Shown: positions 9,359-17,776 of the stretch, one piece after another | Layout of the letters: every line of letters starts with the position of its first letter | How positions within the stretch are numbered: the stretch's first letter is position 1 | Origin: Nitrospirota bacterium | GTDB taxonomy: Bacteria > Nitrospirota > UBA9217 | Assembly: GCA_021814615.1 (NCBI GenBank) | Contig: JAKAHZ010000010.1 | Span: 1 to 48,157 of the forward strand | Direction: 5' to 3' | DNA: 48,157 bases | Position numbers and translations under genes: made by a program | The notes under the pieces: model-generated | What the model was told of the DNA's origin: nothing | Databases searched by the model: none | Seen by the model: the letters and a program-made list of their open reading frames with translations, nothing else

Positions 9359-9367
9359 TGGTATAAT
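9359..9367 (+). promoter_or_regulatory. Extended -10 promoter of the DUF488 gene
   Basis: TGGTATAAT gives a perfect -10 with a TG extension, 19 bases before the ATG at 9386. The -35 position is poor. The leader would be only about a dozen bases. Confidence 0.55.
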
Positions 9368-9385
9368 GAACATAGCGGAGCAGCC

Positions 9386-9757
9386 ATGATCAGAATCAAG
9401 CGCGTATACGATCCACCTTCTCCGGACGACGGCATGCGCATCCTCATCGATCGGCTCTGGCCGAGAGGCCTTTCAAAAGCGGCCGCGCATATCGATGCCT
9501 GGATCAGGGACGCCGCGCCGAGCACGGAACTGAGGATGTGGTTTCATCACGACCCCGCCAGATGGCCGGAGTTCAGGAAGCGCTTCACCGCGGAACTGCG
9601 GGAGCACGAAGAAGCCGTCGAGGCGATTGTGGAGGCTGCGCGGAAGGGCACGGTGACATTCGTCTACAGCTCGAAGGAAGAAGAGCATAACAACGCCGCA
9701 GCCCTCAAGGAATTCATCGAAGCGCGGATGCATGCTTCGCGCAGGAAAGCCGCCTGA
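9386..9757 (+). CDS. DUF488 family protein (YeaO-like)
   Basis: The 123-residue protein carries the family signature IDRLWPRGLSK near the N-terminus, WIRDAAPSTELRMWFHHDP, and the later strand TFVYSSKEEEHNNAAAL. The normal length of YeaO-type DUF488 proteins is about 115-120 residues, so it is complete. The biochemical function of the family is not established. A GGAG site precedes the ATG. It converges on the DHFR-like gene with an 11-base gap. Confidence 0.85.
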   Translation: MIRIKRVYDPPSPDDGMRILIDRLWPRGLSKAAAHIDAWIRDAAPSTELRMWFHHDPARWPEFRKRFTAELREHEEAVEAIVEAARKGTVTFVYSSKEEEHNNAAALKEFIEARMHASRRKAA

Positions 9758-9768
9758 TACGACCCTTC

Positions 9769-10326
9769 TTATTTTTTCGGCACATAGGTCAGGAGCACAT
9801 TCCCGTTTCCGAATACGCGGGTCTTCGTGAGGATCAGTTCCAGGGGCCTCGTGATGCCGTCGAACATCGTTCTTCCCCTGCCCAGGGCAACGGGATTCAG
9901 GAGGATCTGGTATTCGTCGACGAGCCCCTCCTGCGCCAGCTGCGCCACGATGCTGCCGCTTCCCAGCACGGTGAGCCCCGCTCCGGTTCCTTCTTTCAGG
10001 TTCCTGACCTCGGCGATCATATCGCCCTTCACGAGCCGGGTGTTGTTCCAGGTGACGCCGTCCAGCGTGCGGGAGAAGACGATCTTTTCCGACCGGTTCA
10101 TGCCGCCGGCGACGACGGGATCGTTCTTGATCGCCTCCGGCGTCGGCCAGTAGCCCGCCATGACCTCGTAGGTTTTCCTCCCGAAGAGAAGCGTGTGCCC
10201 AGAATTGGATGCCGCCTCCGCCAGCTCCTGGAACTCCGCGTCAACGTTATGCCACGAGATGTCGCCGCCTGCGCCTGCAAAATAGCCGTCGAGGGACACC
10301 AGGTTAAAGACACTCAATCTTCGCAT
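9769..10326 (-). CDS. Dihydrofolate-reductase-like (RibD C-terminal) family reductase
   Basis: The 185-residue protein has the fold signature of the RibD-C/DHFR superfamily: N-terminal RRLSVFNLVSLDGYFAG, LLFGRKTYEVMAGYWPTP, the NADPH-binding-like LTVLGSGSIVAQL, and EYQILLNPVALGRGRTMFDG. It is a stand-alone member, as in YyaP/YwjB types, and probably an NADPH-dependent reductase of unknown substrate rather than true FolA. The ATG at 10326 has GGAGG nine bases upstream and a near-consensus promoter. A second family member is encoded at 31083-31751. Confidence 0.88.
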   Translation of the reverse strand: MRRLSVFNLVSLDGYFAGAGGDISWHNVDAEFQELAEAASNSGHTLLFGRKTYEVMAGYWPTPEAIKNDPVVAGGMNRSEKIVFSRTLDGVTWNNTRLVKGDMIAEVRNLKEGTGAGLTVLGSGSIVAQLAQEGLVDEYQILLNPVALGRGRTMFDGITRPLELILTKTRVFGNGNVLLTYVPKK

Positions 10327-10361
10327 AGCCGCCTCCTGCCGAAGAATCCTCTCATAATTCG

Positions 10362-10390
10362 ATTGTAGGTACGGTTCCCGGTATTGTCAA
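10362..10390 (-). promoter_or_regulatory. Near-consensus promoter of the DHFR-like gene
   Basis: On the minus strand TTGACA (10385-10390), 17 bases and TACAAT (10362-10367) lie ahead of the ATG at 10326. This is among the best sigma-70 matches in the window. Confidence 0.75.
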
Positions 10391-10424
10391 AAGAGAACAA
10401 GTCGATGGCGGATTTCCGGCGGAT

Positions 10425-10453
10425 TTGACAGGGCCGTGGTCTTCTGGTAGAGT
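10425..10453 (+). promoter_or_regulatory. Promoter of the membrane cytochrome gene
   Basis: TTGACA (10425-10430), a 17-base spacer and TAGAGT (10448-10453) precede the GTG at 10488. It runs divergently to the DHFR-like promoter, with the two -35 boxes about 35 bases apart. Confidence 0.6.
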
Positions 10454-10487
10454 CGTTGCAGATTGCTATTTCCTTCCCAGGTGCTCC

Positions 10488-11258
10488 GTGACGATTTTTC
10501 TTCTTAAATCCCTTCTGTCTGTCATCCTGCTTCTGGCAGGGAGTATTGCCATGTATTCGATGTATGCGCTCTTCGGCAGAACGCCCGACGCATCGCGCGC
10601 ACCATCGTACCGCAAGCGCCACCGGGCCGCCGGCTACGCCTTTCTCATCCTCCTCCTTCTCATCAGCTATCTGTGCATCGATTTCGCTGTCGGGGCCCGC
10701 GTCGAGCCCTCCCCCCGGGCCTCCCTGCACATGCTGCTTGCCTTTGTCGTCACCGGCCTGCTCATCGTGAAGATCTCGTTTCTTCGCCTCTTCAGGCAGT
10801 TTTACGATCAGGCAAAGACGATGGGGACCGTTATCGGCATCCTGACCTTTGCGCTCGTCGGCGTCTCCGCGGGATATTACCTCGCCGTGAGCCGCCTCGG
10901 GCTGGACAAAACCATGGACCGAAGCGCCAACTATTCGTTCCGCGGCCCTCTGCTCGAAGTGAAATTGACCGGCCTGCCTTCCGAAAGGATCAGAACGGAC
11001 TCCCGGAGCATTGAGCGCGGCCTCATCATGTTCGAGTCGCGGTGCGCGAACTGCCACGACGCGCACAGCGCCCGCACGATTATCGGTCCGGGCTTGCAGC
11101 GAATCCTCAAGAACCAGAAGCTGCCCGTAAGCGGCCACCCGGCAACGGCGGAAAGCATCCGTTTCCAGCTGAAGCAGCCCGCGGGGCGCATGCCGTCCTT
11201 CGCCTACCTGTCGCCTGACGAAGTGGATGATCTCATCGCCTATCTGAATACCCTATAG
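10488..11258 (+). CDS. Membrane-anchored cytochrome c with four-helix b561-like N-terminus
   Basis: The 256-residue protein has four predicted membrane helices (about 4-28, 49-68, 80-97, 112-132) and then a periplasmic c-type haem domain with CANCH (C186, C189, H190) and a C-terminal GRMPSFAYLSPDEVDDLIAYLNTL typical of class I cytochromes (axial Met in RMPSF). Histidines at residues 45 and 81 near helix ends could bind a b-type haem; that is inference. The GTG at 10488 is chosen because the promoter occupies the upstream part of the open frame. It probably passes electrons between quinone and periplasm. Confidence 0.7.
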   Translation: MTIFLLKSLLSVILLLAGSIAMYSMYALFGRTPDASRAPSYRKRHRAAGYAFLILLLLISYLCIDFAVGARVEPSPRASLHMLLAFVVTGLLIVKISFLRLFRQFYDQAKTMGTVIGILTFALVGVSAGYYLAVSRLGLDKTMDRSANYSFRGPLLEVKLTGLPSERIRTDSRSIERGLIMFESRCANCHDAHSARTIIGPGLQRILKNQKLPVSGHPATAESIRFQLKQPAGRMPSFAYLSPDEVDDLIAYLNTL

Positions 11259-11392
11259 CGCATGCGGCTGACGGACCGGAACGCCGGCGGCTTTACCGGC
11301 GCAGCAGCAGAGCCGGAGGTGCGGACTTTCAGCGCGTTCAGGGAATCACGGGAAAGACGGCAGGCGTATTCTTTGGGCCAAAGGATTCGTGA

Positions 11393-13966
11393 TCAGGCGC
11401 CTTTGGGGATCATGAGTTTGTTTAGCACATTCCGCAGCTCGACGACATCATAGGGTTTCTTGAGGAACGCCTTGAATCCCTGTTCCAGGTAGCCGGCGAT
11501 GCCTGCGTCATCGGAGTAGCCGCTCGAAACAACGGCTGCAACACGGGGATCCACTGCCAGGAGTTTCTTGACCGCTTCAGCGCCGCCCATTCCTCCCCGA
11601 ATGGTCAAGTCCAGAATAACCACGTCAAAGGGATCTCCGGCTTGTGCGGCTGCCAGGTATTTTTCAACAGCCTCGGCGCCGTGCGACGCAGTCTCCACAC
11701 GGTGCCCGAGTTCCCCGATCAACGCGGAAGCCACGTCGCGGATGACCTGCTCGTCGTCCATGACCAGCACCCTGCCGCCCCGCTTCGGCGAAACAGCTGC
11801 CGCGGTCTTCTCCTCTGCCGCAGCCCGGCGGGCTTGTATCGCGGGAAGGTAGAGCGAGAAGGTCGTCCCCTTTCCCGCCTCCGACTTCACGTTGATCGCG
11901 CCGTTGTGGTTCTTGATGATGGAGTAGGACGTCGCAAGCCCGAGACCGCTCCCCTTCTCCTTGGTCGTGAAGTAGGGATCGAAGATTTTCGCGAGATACT
12001 GCTCCGGGATGCCGACGCCCGTATCGGAGATGGAGATCACGATATAGCTCCCTTCCGCCAGCCCCTTGGGCGCGTCAGGGCCGGACACGGTCATATTCCC
12101 GGCGCGAATATCCACCTCGCCGCTTTCGGGCATTGCCTGGTCGGCATTGAGCACAATGTTCTGGATTACCTGACTGATCTGCCCTTCATCAGCATCCGCC
12201 GGCCAGAGATTCTTGTCCGCTGTTATCCGGCAATCGGTGCGCGAACCGCTCAGGGCGAACTTCGCCGCGTTCTCGATCACCGGCAGGAGGTCGATCGTCT
12301 TCTTTGCCGGCCTTCCGCCTTTCGAGAACGTGAGCAGCTGGTTCGTCAGCCTGACCGACATGTGCAGCGCCTTCTCCGCTTCCTCGAGCGCCGCAAGACT
12401 CTTTTCCCGGTCGTCACGCTTCAGTTTTGCAAGAGAGATGTAGCCAAATACGCCCTGCAGCAGGTTGTTGAAGTCATGGGCGATCCCTCCGGCGAGCGTT
12501 CCCACAGCCTCCAGCTTCTGCGTCTTGAGCCGCTCCTCCTCCAGAAGCTGCCGCTCGGTGATGTTCGAGATGACCTCGATGGCCGATGTCACCTTGCCGG
12601 AAGCGTCTTTCAGGGGAAAAGCCTTGGTTTCCACGAAGATCACCTGATCGTTCTTCCCTGCATGCTTGTGGAAGACGATATGCGGATTCCCGTCGGCGAA
12701 TACCCGGCGCACGGCGCAATCCTCGCCCTCATCGAAACAGGGATTTGTCGTCCCATGCGAAACGGCATGGCAGGTTTTCCCCAGAATATCGTCGCAGGAC
12801 CGATTAATTTGATCGCAGTAGGCCCGGTTGGCAGTCTGAATCCTGAACTCCCGGTCTACGACGATAAATCCCTGGTCAACGGTATCCAGGATCGTCCGGA
12901 TGAATGCTTCCCGTTCCCGGAGCTTTTCCTCCGCGCTTTTCCGCGACGTAATGTCCTCGTACACGCCGAGCACGCCGGTCACGTTTCCCTTTCGATCGTG
13001 AAGCGGCACTTTTGAAGTGTCGATCCAGAGCCGCGAGCCGTCTGCCTGCTGGAGCGGTTCGATGATATGCAGTTTCGGCCGGTCGCCGGTGATGACATCG
13101 TGGTCGTCTCGCCGGTACGATTCCGCTTCGGCCCGCGGCCAGGGCAGATCGTAGTCGGTCTTGCCGACGATGCTTTCCGGATTATCGAGTCCCACGGCCC
13201 GGGCAAAGACGTCGTTGCAGCCCTGGTAAACGCTGTCCCGGTCCTTCCAGAAGACGGATTGGGGCAGGGTATTGAGGACCTGCCTCAGCATGTTCTGGCT
13301 TTCAAGCAGGGCTTTCTCCGCATATTTGCGTTCTTCGATCTCTCGGGTCACATCCCGGAAGAGCTGGGCGTTTTCGATGGCAATGCTCACCTGGTTCGCG
13401 AACACCGTAAGCAAATCGAGATCATGCTGCGTGAAACATCCTCCGCCCTGTTTGCCCAAGGCCGAAAGGCCGCCGAGGATACCCTTCCGCCCGATGAGCG
13501 GGACGAGCACCGCGGATTGCTGGCCTGCTTCCCAGGGCGTCGTCTCGTCCATCCAGTGGGTGCTCGTTTCGCCGAACAGGAGGCTCCTGCCGTGCTGCAG
13601 CACCCAGCCGCACATGCCGATGTGGGACTTGAAAACGGTTCCCCGCACAGCCTCCGCATCGACTCCAGACGCCGCCACGTAGGTATACGCGTCGCGCGCC
13701 TCGTTCAGCATCGGCACGATCACGGTTTCCGCATCCACGATTTCCCGTGCGGTAACGGCGACCTGTTCATAGACCCTGGCCAGGTCCAGTTCGGAAACGA
13801 TCATCTTGCTGACCGCGAGGAGGCGGGAAAATTCCTCGTTCTGGCGCAGGAACAGCCGCCCGCTCTCCGTCTGCTCCAGGGCGGCGCGTAGCGTCCGGAC
13901 CTCTTCCTGCAGGCGGCCGACGGCAGCCTGGAGATCGAGGAGCTCCTGTCTATCCTTGTTTTCCAT
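11393..13966 (-). CDS. Hybrid sensor histidine kinase (GAF, two PAS, HisKA, HATPase, receiver)
   Basis: The 857-residue cytosolic kinase starts with a short coiled coil (~1-40), then GAF (~45-200), PAS1 (~225-345), PAS2 (~355-470), HisKA with H497 in [12 protein letters not shown], an ATPase domain (SDTGVGIPEQYLAKIFDPYFTTKEKGSGLGLA) and a receiver with D786 in VVILDLTIRGGMGG. PAS2 carries a cysteine/histidine-rich stretch, GKTCHAVSHGTTNPC followed by EDCAV, a pattern seen in redox-type PAS domains. The ATG at 13966 starts 13 bases after the DsrE-like stop. Being last in a TusA-DsrE operon suggests it senses sulfur or redox state; this is inference. Confidence 0.92.
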   Translation of the reverse strand: MENKDRQELLDLQAAVGRLQEEVRTLRAALEQTESGRLFLRQNEEFSRLLAVSKMIVSELDLARVYEQVAVTAREIVDAETVIVPMLNEARDAYTYVAASGVDAEAVRGTVFKSHIGMCGWVLQHGRSLLFGETSTHWMDETTPWEAGQQSAVLVPLIGRKGILGGLSALGKQGGGCFTQHDLDLLTVFANQVSIAIENAQLFRDVTREIEERKYAEKALLESQNMLRQVLNTLPQSVFWKDRDSVYQGCNDVFARAVGLDNPESIVGKTDYDLPWPRAEAESYRRDDHDVITGDRPKLHIIEPLQQADGSRLWIDTSKVPLHDRKGNVTGVLGVYEDITSRKSAEEKLREREAFIRTILDTVDQGFIVVDREFRIQTANRAYCDQINRSCDDILGKTCHAVSHGTTNPCFDEGEDCAVRRVFADGNPHIVFHKHAGKNDQVIFVETKAFPLKDASGKVTSAIEVISNITERQLLEEERLKTQKLEAVGTLAGGIAHDFNNLLQGVFGYISLAKLKRDDREKSLAALEEAEKALHMSVRLTNQLLTFSKGGRPAKKTIDLLPVIENAAKFALSGSRTDCRITADKNLWPADADEGQISQVIQNIVLNADQAMPESGEVDIRAGNMTVSGPDAPKGLAEGSYIVISISDTGVGIPEQYLAKIFDPYFTTKEKGSGLGLATSYSIIKNHNGAINVKSEAGKGTTFSLYLPAIQARRAAAEEKTAAAVSPKRGGRVLVMDDEQVIRDVASALIGELGHRVETASHGAEAVEKYLAAAQAGDPFDVVILDLTIRGGMGGAEAVKKLLAVDPRVAAVVSSGYSDDAGIAGYLEQGFKAFLKKPYDVVELRNVLNKLMIPKGA

Positions 13967-13979
13967 AGCGGCGCCCGGA

Positions 13980-14510
13980 TCAGATAAAGAGATTGATGTG
14001 CGCTTCCATGGTATCGCGCGCATATTCCGCCACGCCTTTCACTTCCACGTTCGGCACGATGAGGTCGTCGACGCTGATTCCCATTGCATCGAAGCAGATC
14101 TGGCACATCTTGAATTTGACTCCCAGCTCATCCGCGCTCCTGATCAGTTCCTGCAGGCCCATGATGCCCTTCTTCTTCAGCATCACGTTAAAGAGCGCGG
14201 GTCCCAGCCCCATCAGATTCAGCCGGGAAAGAGGCAGGTGCTGCGCGCCGCCGCGGTTCAGCATCTCGATCAAAGGCTGGAGCATATTGTCCGTTTCCAG
14301 CACCCGGTATGCCGATTCCTTCGCCGGATCGATCGCGCGGCGGAAGGAGAAGAGTCTTCGCCGTTTTTTGAGGCAGTTGTACCCCCAGAGCATGAACCAC
14401 ATCGTAACGTCAATGCCGAGCGACGCATAACCGTTGGCGAAGATGAATGCGCAAAGCGCCTTGTCGAGATCTCCGCTCTCCAGGAGAATCGTTACTTTCT
14501 TCGTTTCCAT
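13980..14510 (-). CDS. DsrE/DsrF-like sulfur-relay family protein
   Basis: The 176-residue protein resembles the DsrE/F/H-like family often found beside TusA: N-terminal KKVTILLESGDLDKALCAFIFANGYASLGIDVTMWF, and a C-terminal ELGVKFKMCQICFDAMGI with two cysteines (CQIC) where family members bind persulfide. Hydrophobic segments are those of the alpha/beta core, not clear membrane helices. The ATG at 14510 has GGAG just upstream and lies eight bases after the TusA stop. It probably accepts or stores sulfane sulfur from TusA. Confidence 0.85.
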   Translation of the reverse strand: METKKVTILLESGDLDKALCAFIFANGYASLGIDVTMWFMLWGYNCLKKRRRLFSFRRAIDPAKESAYRVLETDNMLQPLIEMLNRGGAQHLPLSRLNLMGLGPALFNVMLKKKGIMGLQELIRSADELGVKFKMCQICFDAMGISVDDLIVPNVEVKGVAEYARDTMEAHINLFI

Positions 14511-14518
14511 GACATCTC

Positions 14519-14749
14519 CTACCCAGTTTTTTTGATGACGATGCTGACGGTTTTCCCCTCCCGCGTTGTTTCGACTATCTCATGACAGCCTTCGCGGCAG
14601 AACTCGACGATCGATTCCTCGAAAATGGGATCATTCCCCGTGATCCGGACGGTCTGGCCCTGTTGCATGGCGCGCACTTCCTTAGCCAGAGCGATCAGGG
14701 GCATGGGGCATGCCTTGCCGAGGACATTAATTTCCTTATCAGCATGCAT
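14519..14749 (-). CDS. tusA: TusA-family sulfur carrier protein
   Basis: The 76-residue protein is of normal TusA length and has the CPxP signature (ACPMPLIALAKEV), where the cysteine carries persulfide sulfur. It ends in IVIKKTG as usual. The ATG at 14749 is chosen for a GGAGG six bases upstream; the open frame extends 21 codons further but without a ribosome site. It is the first gene of a TusA / DsrE-like / hybrid kinase operon with gaps of 8 and 13 bases. The symbol denotes family membership; a role in tRNA thiolation versus sulfur oxidation cannot be told from sequence. Confidence 0.9.
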   Translation of the reverse strand: MHADKEINVLGKACPMPLIALAKEVRAMQQGQTVRITGNDPIFEESIVEFCREGCHEIVETTREGKTVSIVIKKTG

Positions 14750-14935
14750 AGTCACCTCCGGAAAAATCATTGCTTTTCCGTACGATGGTAAGAGTCTAGC
14801 ATAACGCAACAAAATGCGAAGGATTTCTCTTCAGCGTAAGTCTTCATAACGAAATCCTTTTCCCGATTCCTACCGTTCCGTTGATTAGCAGAAGATGTCA
14901 AACCAGAAATACAGTTTAGAATAGTTCTTTTTTAC

Positions 14936-14964
14936 TTGCCTTCCGCCTTTTCTTTCGCTATACT
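14936..14964 (+). promoter_or_regulatory. Promoter of the 172-residue orphan gene
   Basis: TTGCCT (14936-14941), a 17-base spacer and TATACT (14959-14964) lie 58 bases before the ATG at 15022. The surrounding intergenic DNA is AT-rich, as is usual for promoters here. Confidence 0.6.
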
Positions 14965-15021
14965 GGGATTCAAACAGGACCCAATCGGTATTATATGGAC
15001 CCATCAAAGGAGGGACGAATT

Positions 15022-15540
15022 ATGGCGATCAAGGCAGCCGTTTCATGGGAGTACAAGAACGATTTCTTCGCTATCAGCATTCGCGAGTCCGAGCAGCACC
15101 CGGGGAACTACGTCTTCTCGAGCGGGCTCAGCCTGCCCAAGTTCAACCCGATCATCTACGGCAGAACCGGCATCTGCTCCAACGCGGCATTCAAGGGCCT
15201 GCAGCAACTCCGGGCAGACGTCTCGTACTTCGCGCTCCAGCGCGGCATCGTTACGCGGAACATCCACCCGCCCGCGTCGAAGACCAGGCACAGCCACGGC
15301 TGGTACGAGGAAGATGCGCTGCTGATCGAGAACGCTTCTCCCGAGTTCATCGAAGAGCTGCTGACATTCAGCAGCAGGAATCTTGTCCAGACGATCCTGA
15401 CCGCAAGCCATCCCGATATCGCCATGCCGGCCGGGTATCTGGATCCCAAGGCAATGCAGCGGTTCCTCGATTCCCTGGGCGTTCCCAATTACCGGGAAGC
15501 GGCTCCGCCGCCGATCGCGAAACCGCAGGCCGCAGCCTGA
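15022..15540 (+). CDS. Conserved-looking hypothetical protein, 172 residues
   Basis: I do not recognise this protein. The sequence is compositionally ordinary, soluble and has no signal peptide. Visible features are an N-terminal beta-rich part (VSWEYKNDFFAISIRESEQHPGNYVFSSGL), a His-containing middle (KTRHSHGWYEEDALLIENASPEFIEELLTF) and a proline/alanine tail. An AAAGGAGG site fits the ATG at 15022 exactly. It has its own promoter and terminator, so it is a self-contained unit and probably well expressed. No neighbour gives a functional clue. Confidence 0.75.
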   Translation: MAIKAAVSWEYKNDFFAISIRESEQHPGNYVFSSGLSLPKFNPIIYGRTGICSNAAFKGLQQLRADVSYFALQRGIVTRNIHPPASKTRHSHGWYEEDALLIENASPEFIEELLTFSSRNLVQTILTASHPDIAMPAGYLDPKAMQRFLDSLGVPNYREAAPPPIAKPQAAA

Positions 15541-15562
15541 ATCGTATTTCCAGCACATCGCA

Positions 15563-15590
15563 GGCCCGGGAGTTTACCGGGCCTTTTTTG
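15563..15590 (+). terminator. Intrinsic terminator after the orphan gene
   Basis: GGCCCGG (15563-15569), a loop and CCGGGCC (15577-15583) are followed by TTTTTTG. It starts 22 bases after the stop codon and is a textbook rho-independent terminator. Confidence 0.9.
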
Positions 15591-15647
15591 TTTCTTCCAT
15601 CCGCAGCTATACCTTGCACTTTGTCGCACTTTCCCTGACTTGTTCCC

Positions 15648-15676
15648 TTGATTCTTATCCTTTCTAATTATATAAT
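15648..15676 (+). promoter_or_regulatory. Strong promoter of the DUF4388 gene
   Basis: TTGATT (15648-15653), 17 bases and a perfect TATAAT (15671-15676) give a leader of about 95 bases before the ATG at 15777. Its position rules out translation from further upstream. Confidence 0.7.
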
Positions 15677-15776
15677 CCAAGGTGATTGTCTCTTCGGGAA
15701 GAAGAAACTTCCGAAGGGATCGGCTGTCCACCATTTCATCGCCCGGCTTCACCTTTTCTTCCCTGAGGACAAGACC

Positions 15777-17585
15777 ATGGCTTTTACCGGAGATCTGGAA
15801 CATCTGCCTATCGTGGACATCATCCAGTTGGTCCACACGACGCGGAAGTCAGGCATTTTTTCCGTAAAGAGCGAAAAGGGCGAGAGTAAGATCGTCTTCA
15901 GCGGCGGCTATATCGTCGGAGCGAACCATGTCAATGACACCGTGCGAATCGGCACCGTGCTGGTGAAGAACGGAGCCGTCACGCTCGACGATCTCAAGCA
16001 GGCATTACGGGTCACGGAGGACGAAGCAGAGAGCCATCGGCCGCTTGTGGCAACGCTCATGAAGATGGGCAAGCTCAAGGCCGAGGACGCGGTTAAAGCG
16101 CTCAAGAAGCTGGTCGAGCTGACCATTGTGGAGCTCATGAGCTGGACCAGGGGCACCTTCACCTTCGACACCGAGGCCCCGGTGTTCACGCCCGAGCCGG
16201 GCGACGCTGCCGGCGAGATGGAGCAGGACGTGGCCCTCGACGCCCAGATGGTCCTGATGGATGCGCTTCGCGTCTTCGACGAACGCGAGCGCGACCGCAT
16301 GAGCGGGAAAGAGGTGCCGGCGTTCGAGGCGCTCTACGCCGATGTGCTTCCCGGGGAGCAGCCCCGGACGCAGAAGACGGAGCCTGCCCCTGCCTCGGCG
16401 GCGATCACGGCGGACCTCCTGGGGCTCGCCGATGTCGACCGGCTGGAAAAGAAGATCCCCCGGCCCGTTTCGGAAATGGAGATCTTCGATCCCGTTGAGA
16501 TCCATCGTCAAAAGATCCGGGAGCTTCTCGCCGGCCGTTCACCGGAAGAGCAGGAGACTTTCGTTTCCTTTTTGAAAAAGTCCCTGGACCGCAAGACTGT
16601 ACCCGGCGCCGCAGCGCGGCAGGAAGGCAAGGCAGTCGTTCTCTTCAGCAGCGACAAACTGATCCGGCATTCGGTCATGACCCTCTGCAAGGAGGAGCGC
16701 ATCCCGGTCTTCGCAACTGACGATGGCGCGGATCTGGAGCGGATCATTGACCAGTGCATCTCCTCCCTCCGTACGCCGCTGGTCGTCTTTGACTGCCCGG
16801 GTTCCCTGAACGGCTTTTCCGTGGAGTCGATCTCCGGTCTTCGGAACGGCATCCGCGTGAAATACGCAGCGATCCCGCTCATCCAGCTCGCGGCTCCCCC
16901 GGAAAGCGCCTTTGCCCTTCGCGCCTACCAGGATGGCGTTCGGGCCGTGCTGCCCAAACCGCTCAAGGAGAACCGAAAAGAATCGTACGTGCAGGATACG
17001 ATCCAGTTCCTCAGCGCCCTCACAGCCTATGTCAGAAATTTCCGGGACCAGTCTACGGCCACGGACCGCTTTGTGCAGGAACTCAAGAAAGACATGCGGG
17101 CGCTCCGAGAGATCGCCACGCCCTCCGACGCTGCCCTCGTGCTTCTTGCTTCCGTTGCCGAGATGTGCGATCGTGCGGTCACCTTCATCGTCCGGCCGAA
17201 TGAGCTTGCCGGCGAGCGATCGGTCGGCGTGAGTGCGGACAAGAGCACGGGGCCCCTGCCCGCGGACCGGCTCAAGATCTCCCTGGCCCAGCCATCCGTG
17301 TTCCGCGACGTGATCGACAAGGGGCTCTCCTTCCACGGGGAAAGCAGCGATGACGCGCTCAAAAGCCTGTTCCAGGAGATCGGCAAACCGGTAAGCCCGG
17401 CCGTCGTGCTTCTGCCCCTGGTGAGCGATCGGAAGGTTGTCGCCGTCGTATACGGCGATTTCGGAAAGAAGGAATCCGGCGCGGTGCATCTCGACATCCT
17501 CGAGATCCTTGCCGCCCAGGTCGGCATCGTGCTGGAATACGCTTTGTTCCGCAGGCAGGTGACGAAAGCGGCGCAGAAAGCATAG
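15777..17585 (+). CDS. DUF4388 signalling protein with receiver-like and GAF-like regions
   Basis: The 602-residue cytosolic protein begins with a DUF4388 (PATAN-like) domain (~1-150), recognised by MAFTGDLEHLPIVDIIQLVHTTRKSGIFSV and the later GTVLVKNGAVT and GTFTFD. Residues ~284-400 look like a receiver that keeps D339 (LVVFDCPG) and K394 (VLPKP) but lacks the full acidic pair (VVLFSSDK). Residues ~440-595 look GAF-like. DUF4388 proteins are scaffolds or regulators in motility and gliding pathways. PilT follows 191 bases downstream in the same direction, so a role in pilus or surface control is plausible. Confidence 0.8.
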   Translation: MAFTGDLEHLPIVDIIQLVHTTRKSGIFSVKSEKGESKIVFSGGYIVGANHVNDTVRIGTVLVKNGAVTLDDLKQALRVTEDEAESHRPLVATLMKMGKLKAEDAVKALKKLVELTIVELMSWTRGTFTFDTEAPVFTPEPGDAAGEMEQDVALDAQMVLMDALRVFDERERDRMSGKEVPAFEALYADVLPGEQPRTQKTEPAPASAAITADLLGLADVDRLEKKIPRPVSEMEIFDPVEIHRQKIRELLAGRSPEEQETFVSFLKKSLDRKTVPGAAARQEGKAVVLFSSDKLIRHSVMTLCKEERIPVFATDDGADLERIIDQCISSLRTPLVVFDCPGSLNGFSVESISGLRNGIRVKYAAIPLIQLAAPPESAFALRAYQDGVRAVLPKPLKENRKESYVQDTIQFLSALTAYVRNFRDQSTATDRFVQELKKDMRALREIATPSDAALVLLASVAEMCDRAVTFIVRPNELAGERSVGVSADKSTGPLPADRLKISLAQPSVFRDVIDKGLSFHGESSDDALKSLFQEIGKPVSPAVVLLPLVSDRKVVAVVYGDFGKKESGAVHLDILEILAAQVGIVLEYALFRRQVTKAAQKA

Positions 17586-17776
17586 AACGCATCGGCCGTT
17601 CAGGCTGCCGGAGATACACCACGGCGCCTTGAACCGCCGAGGCCGCGGAGGAAACCGGAACAGGATATCGTCTCACTCGCCGTTCTTCGCGAACATCGCG
17701 TTGCGGTTATACGAAGTCCCGGAACCGTCATTTTTTATAGCGCAGCCCAATTGAACAGCGGAGGGATATCAGCGTC

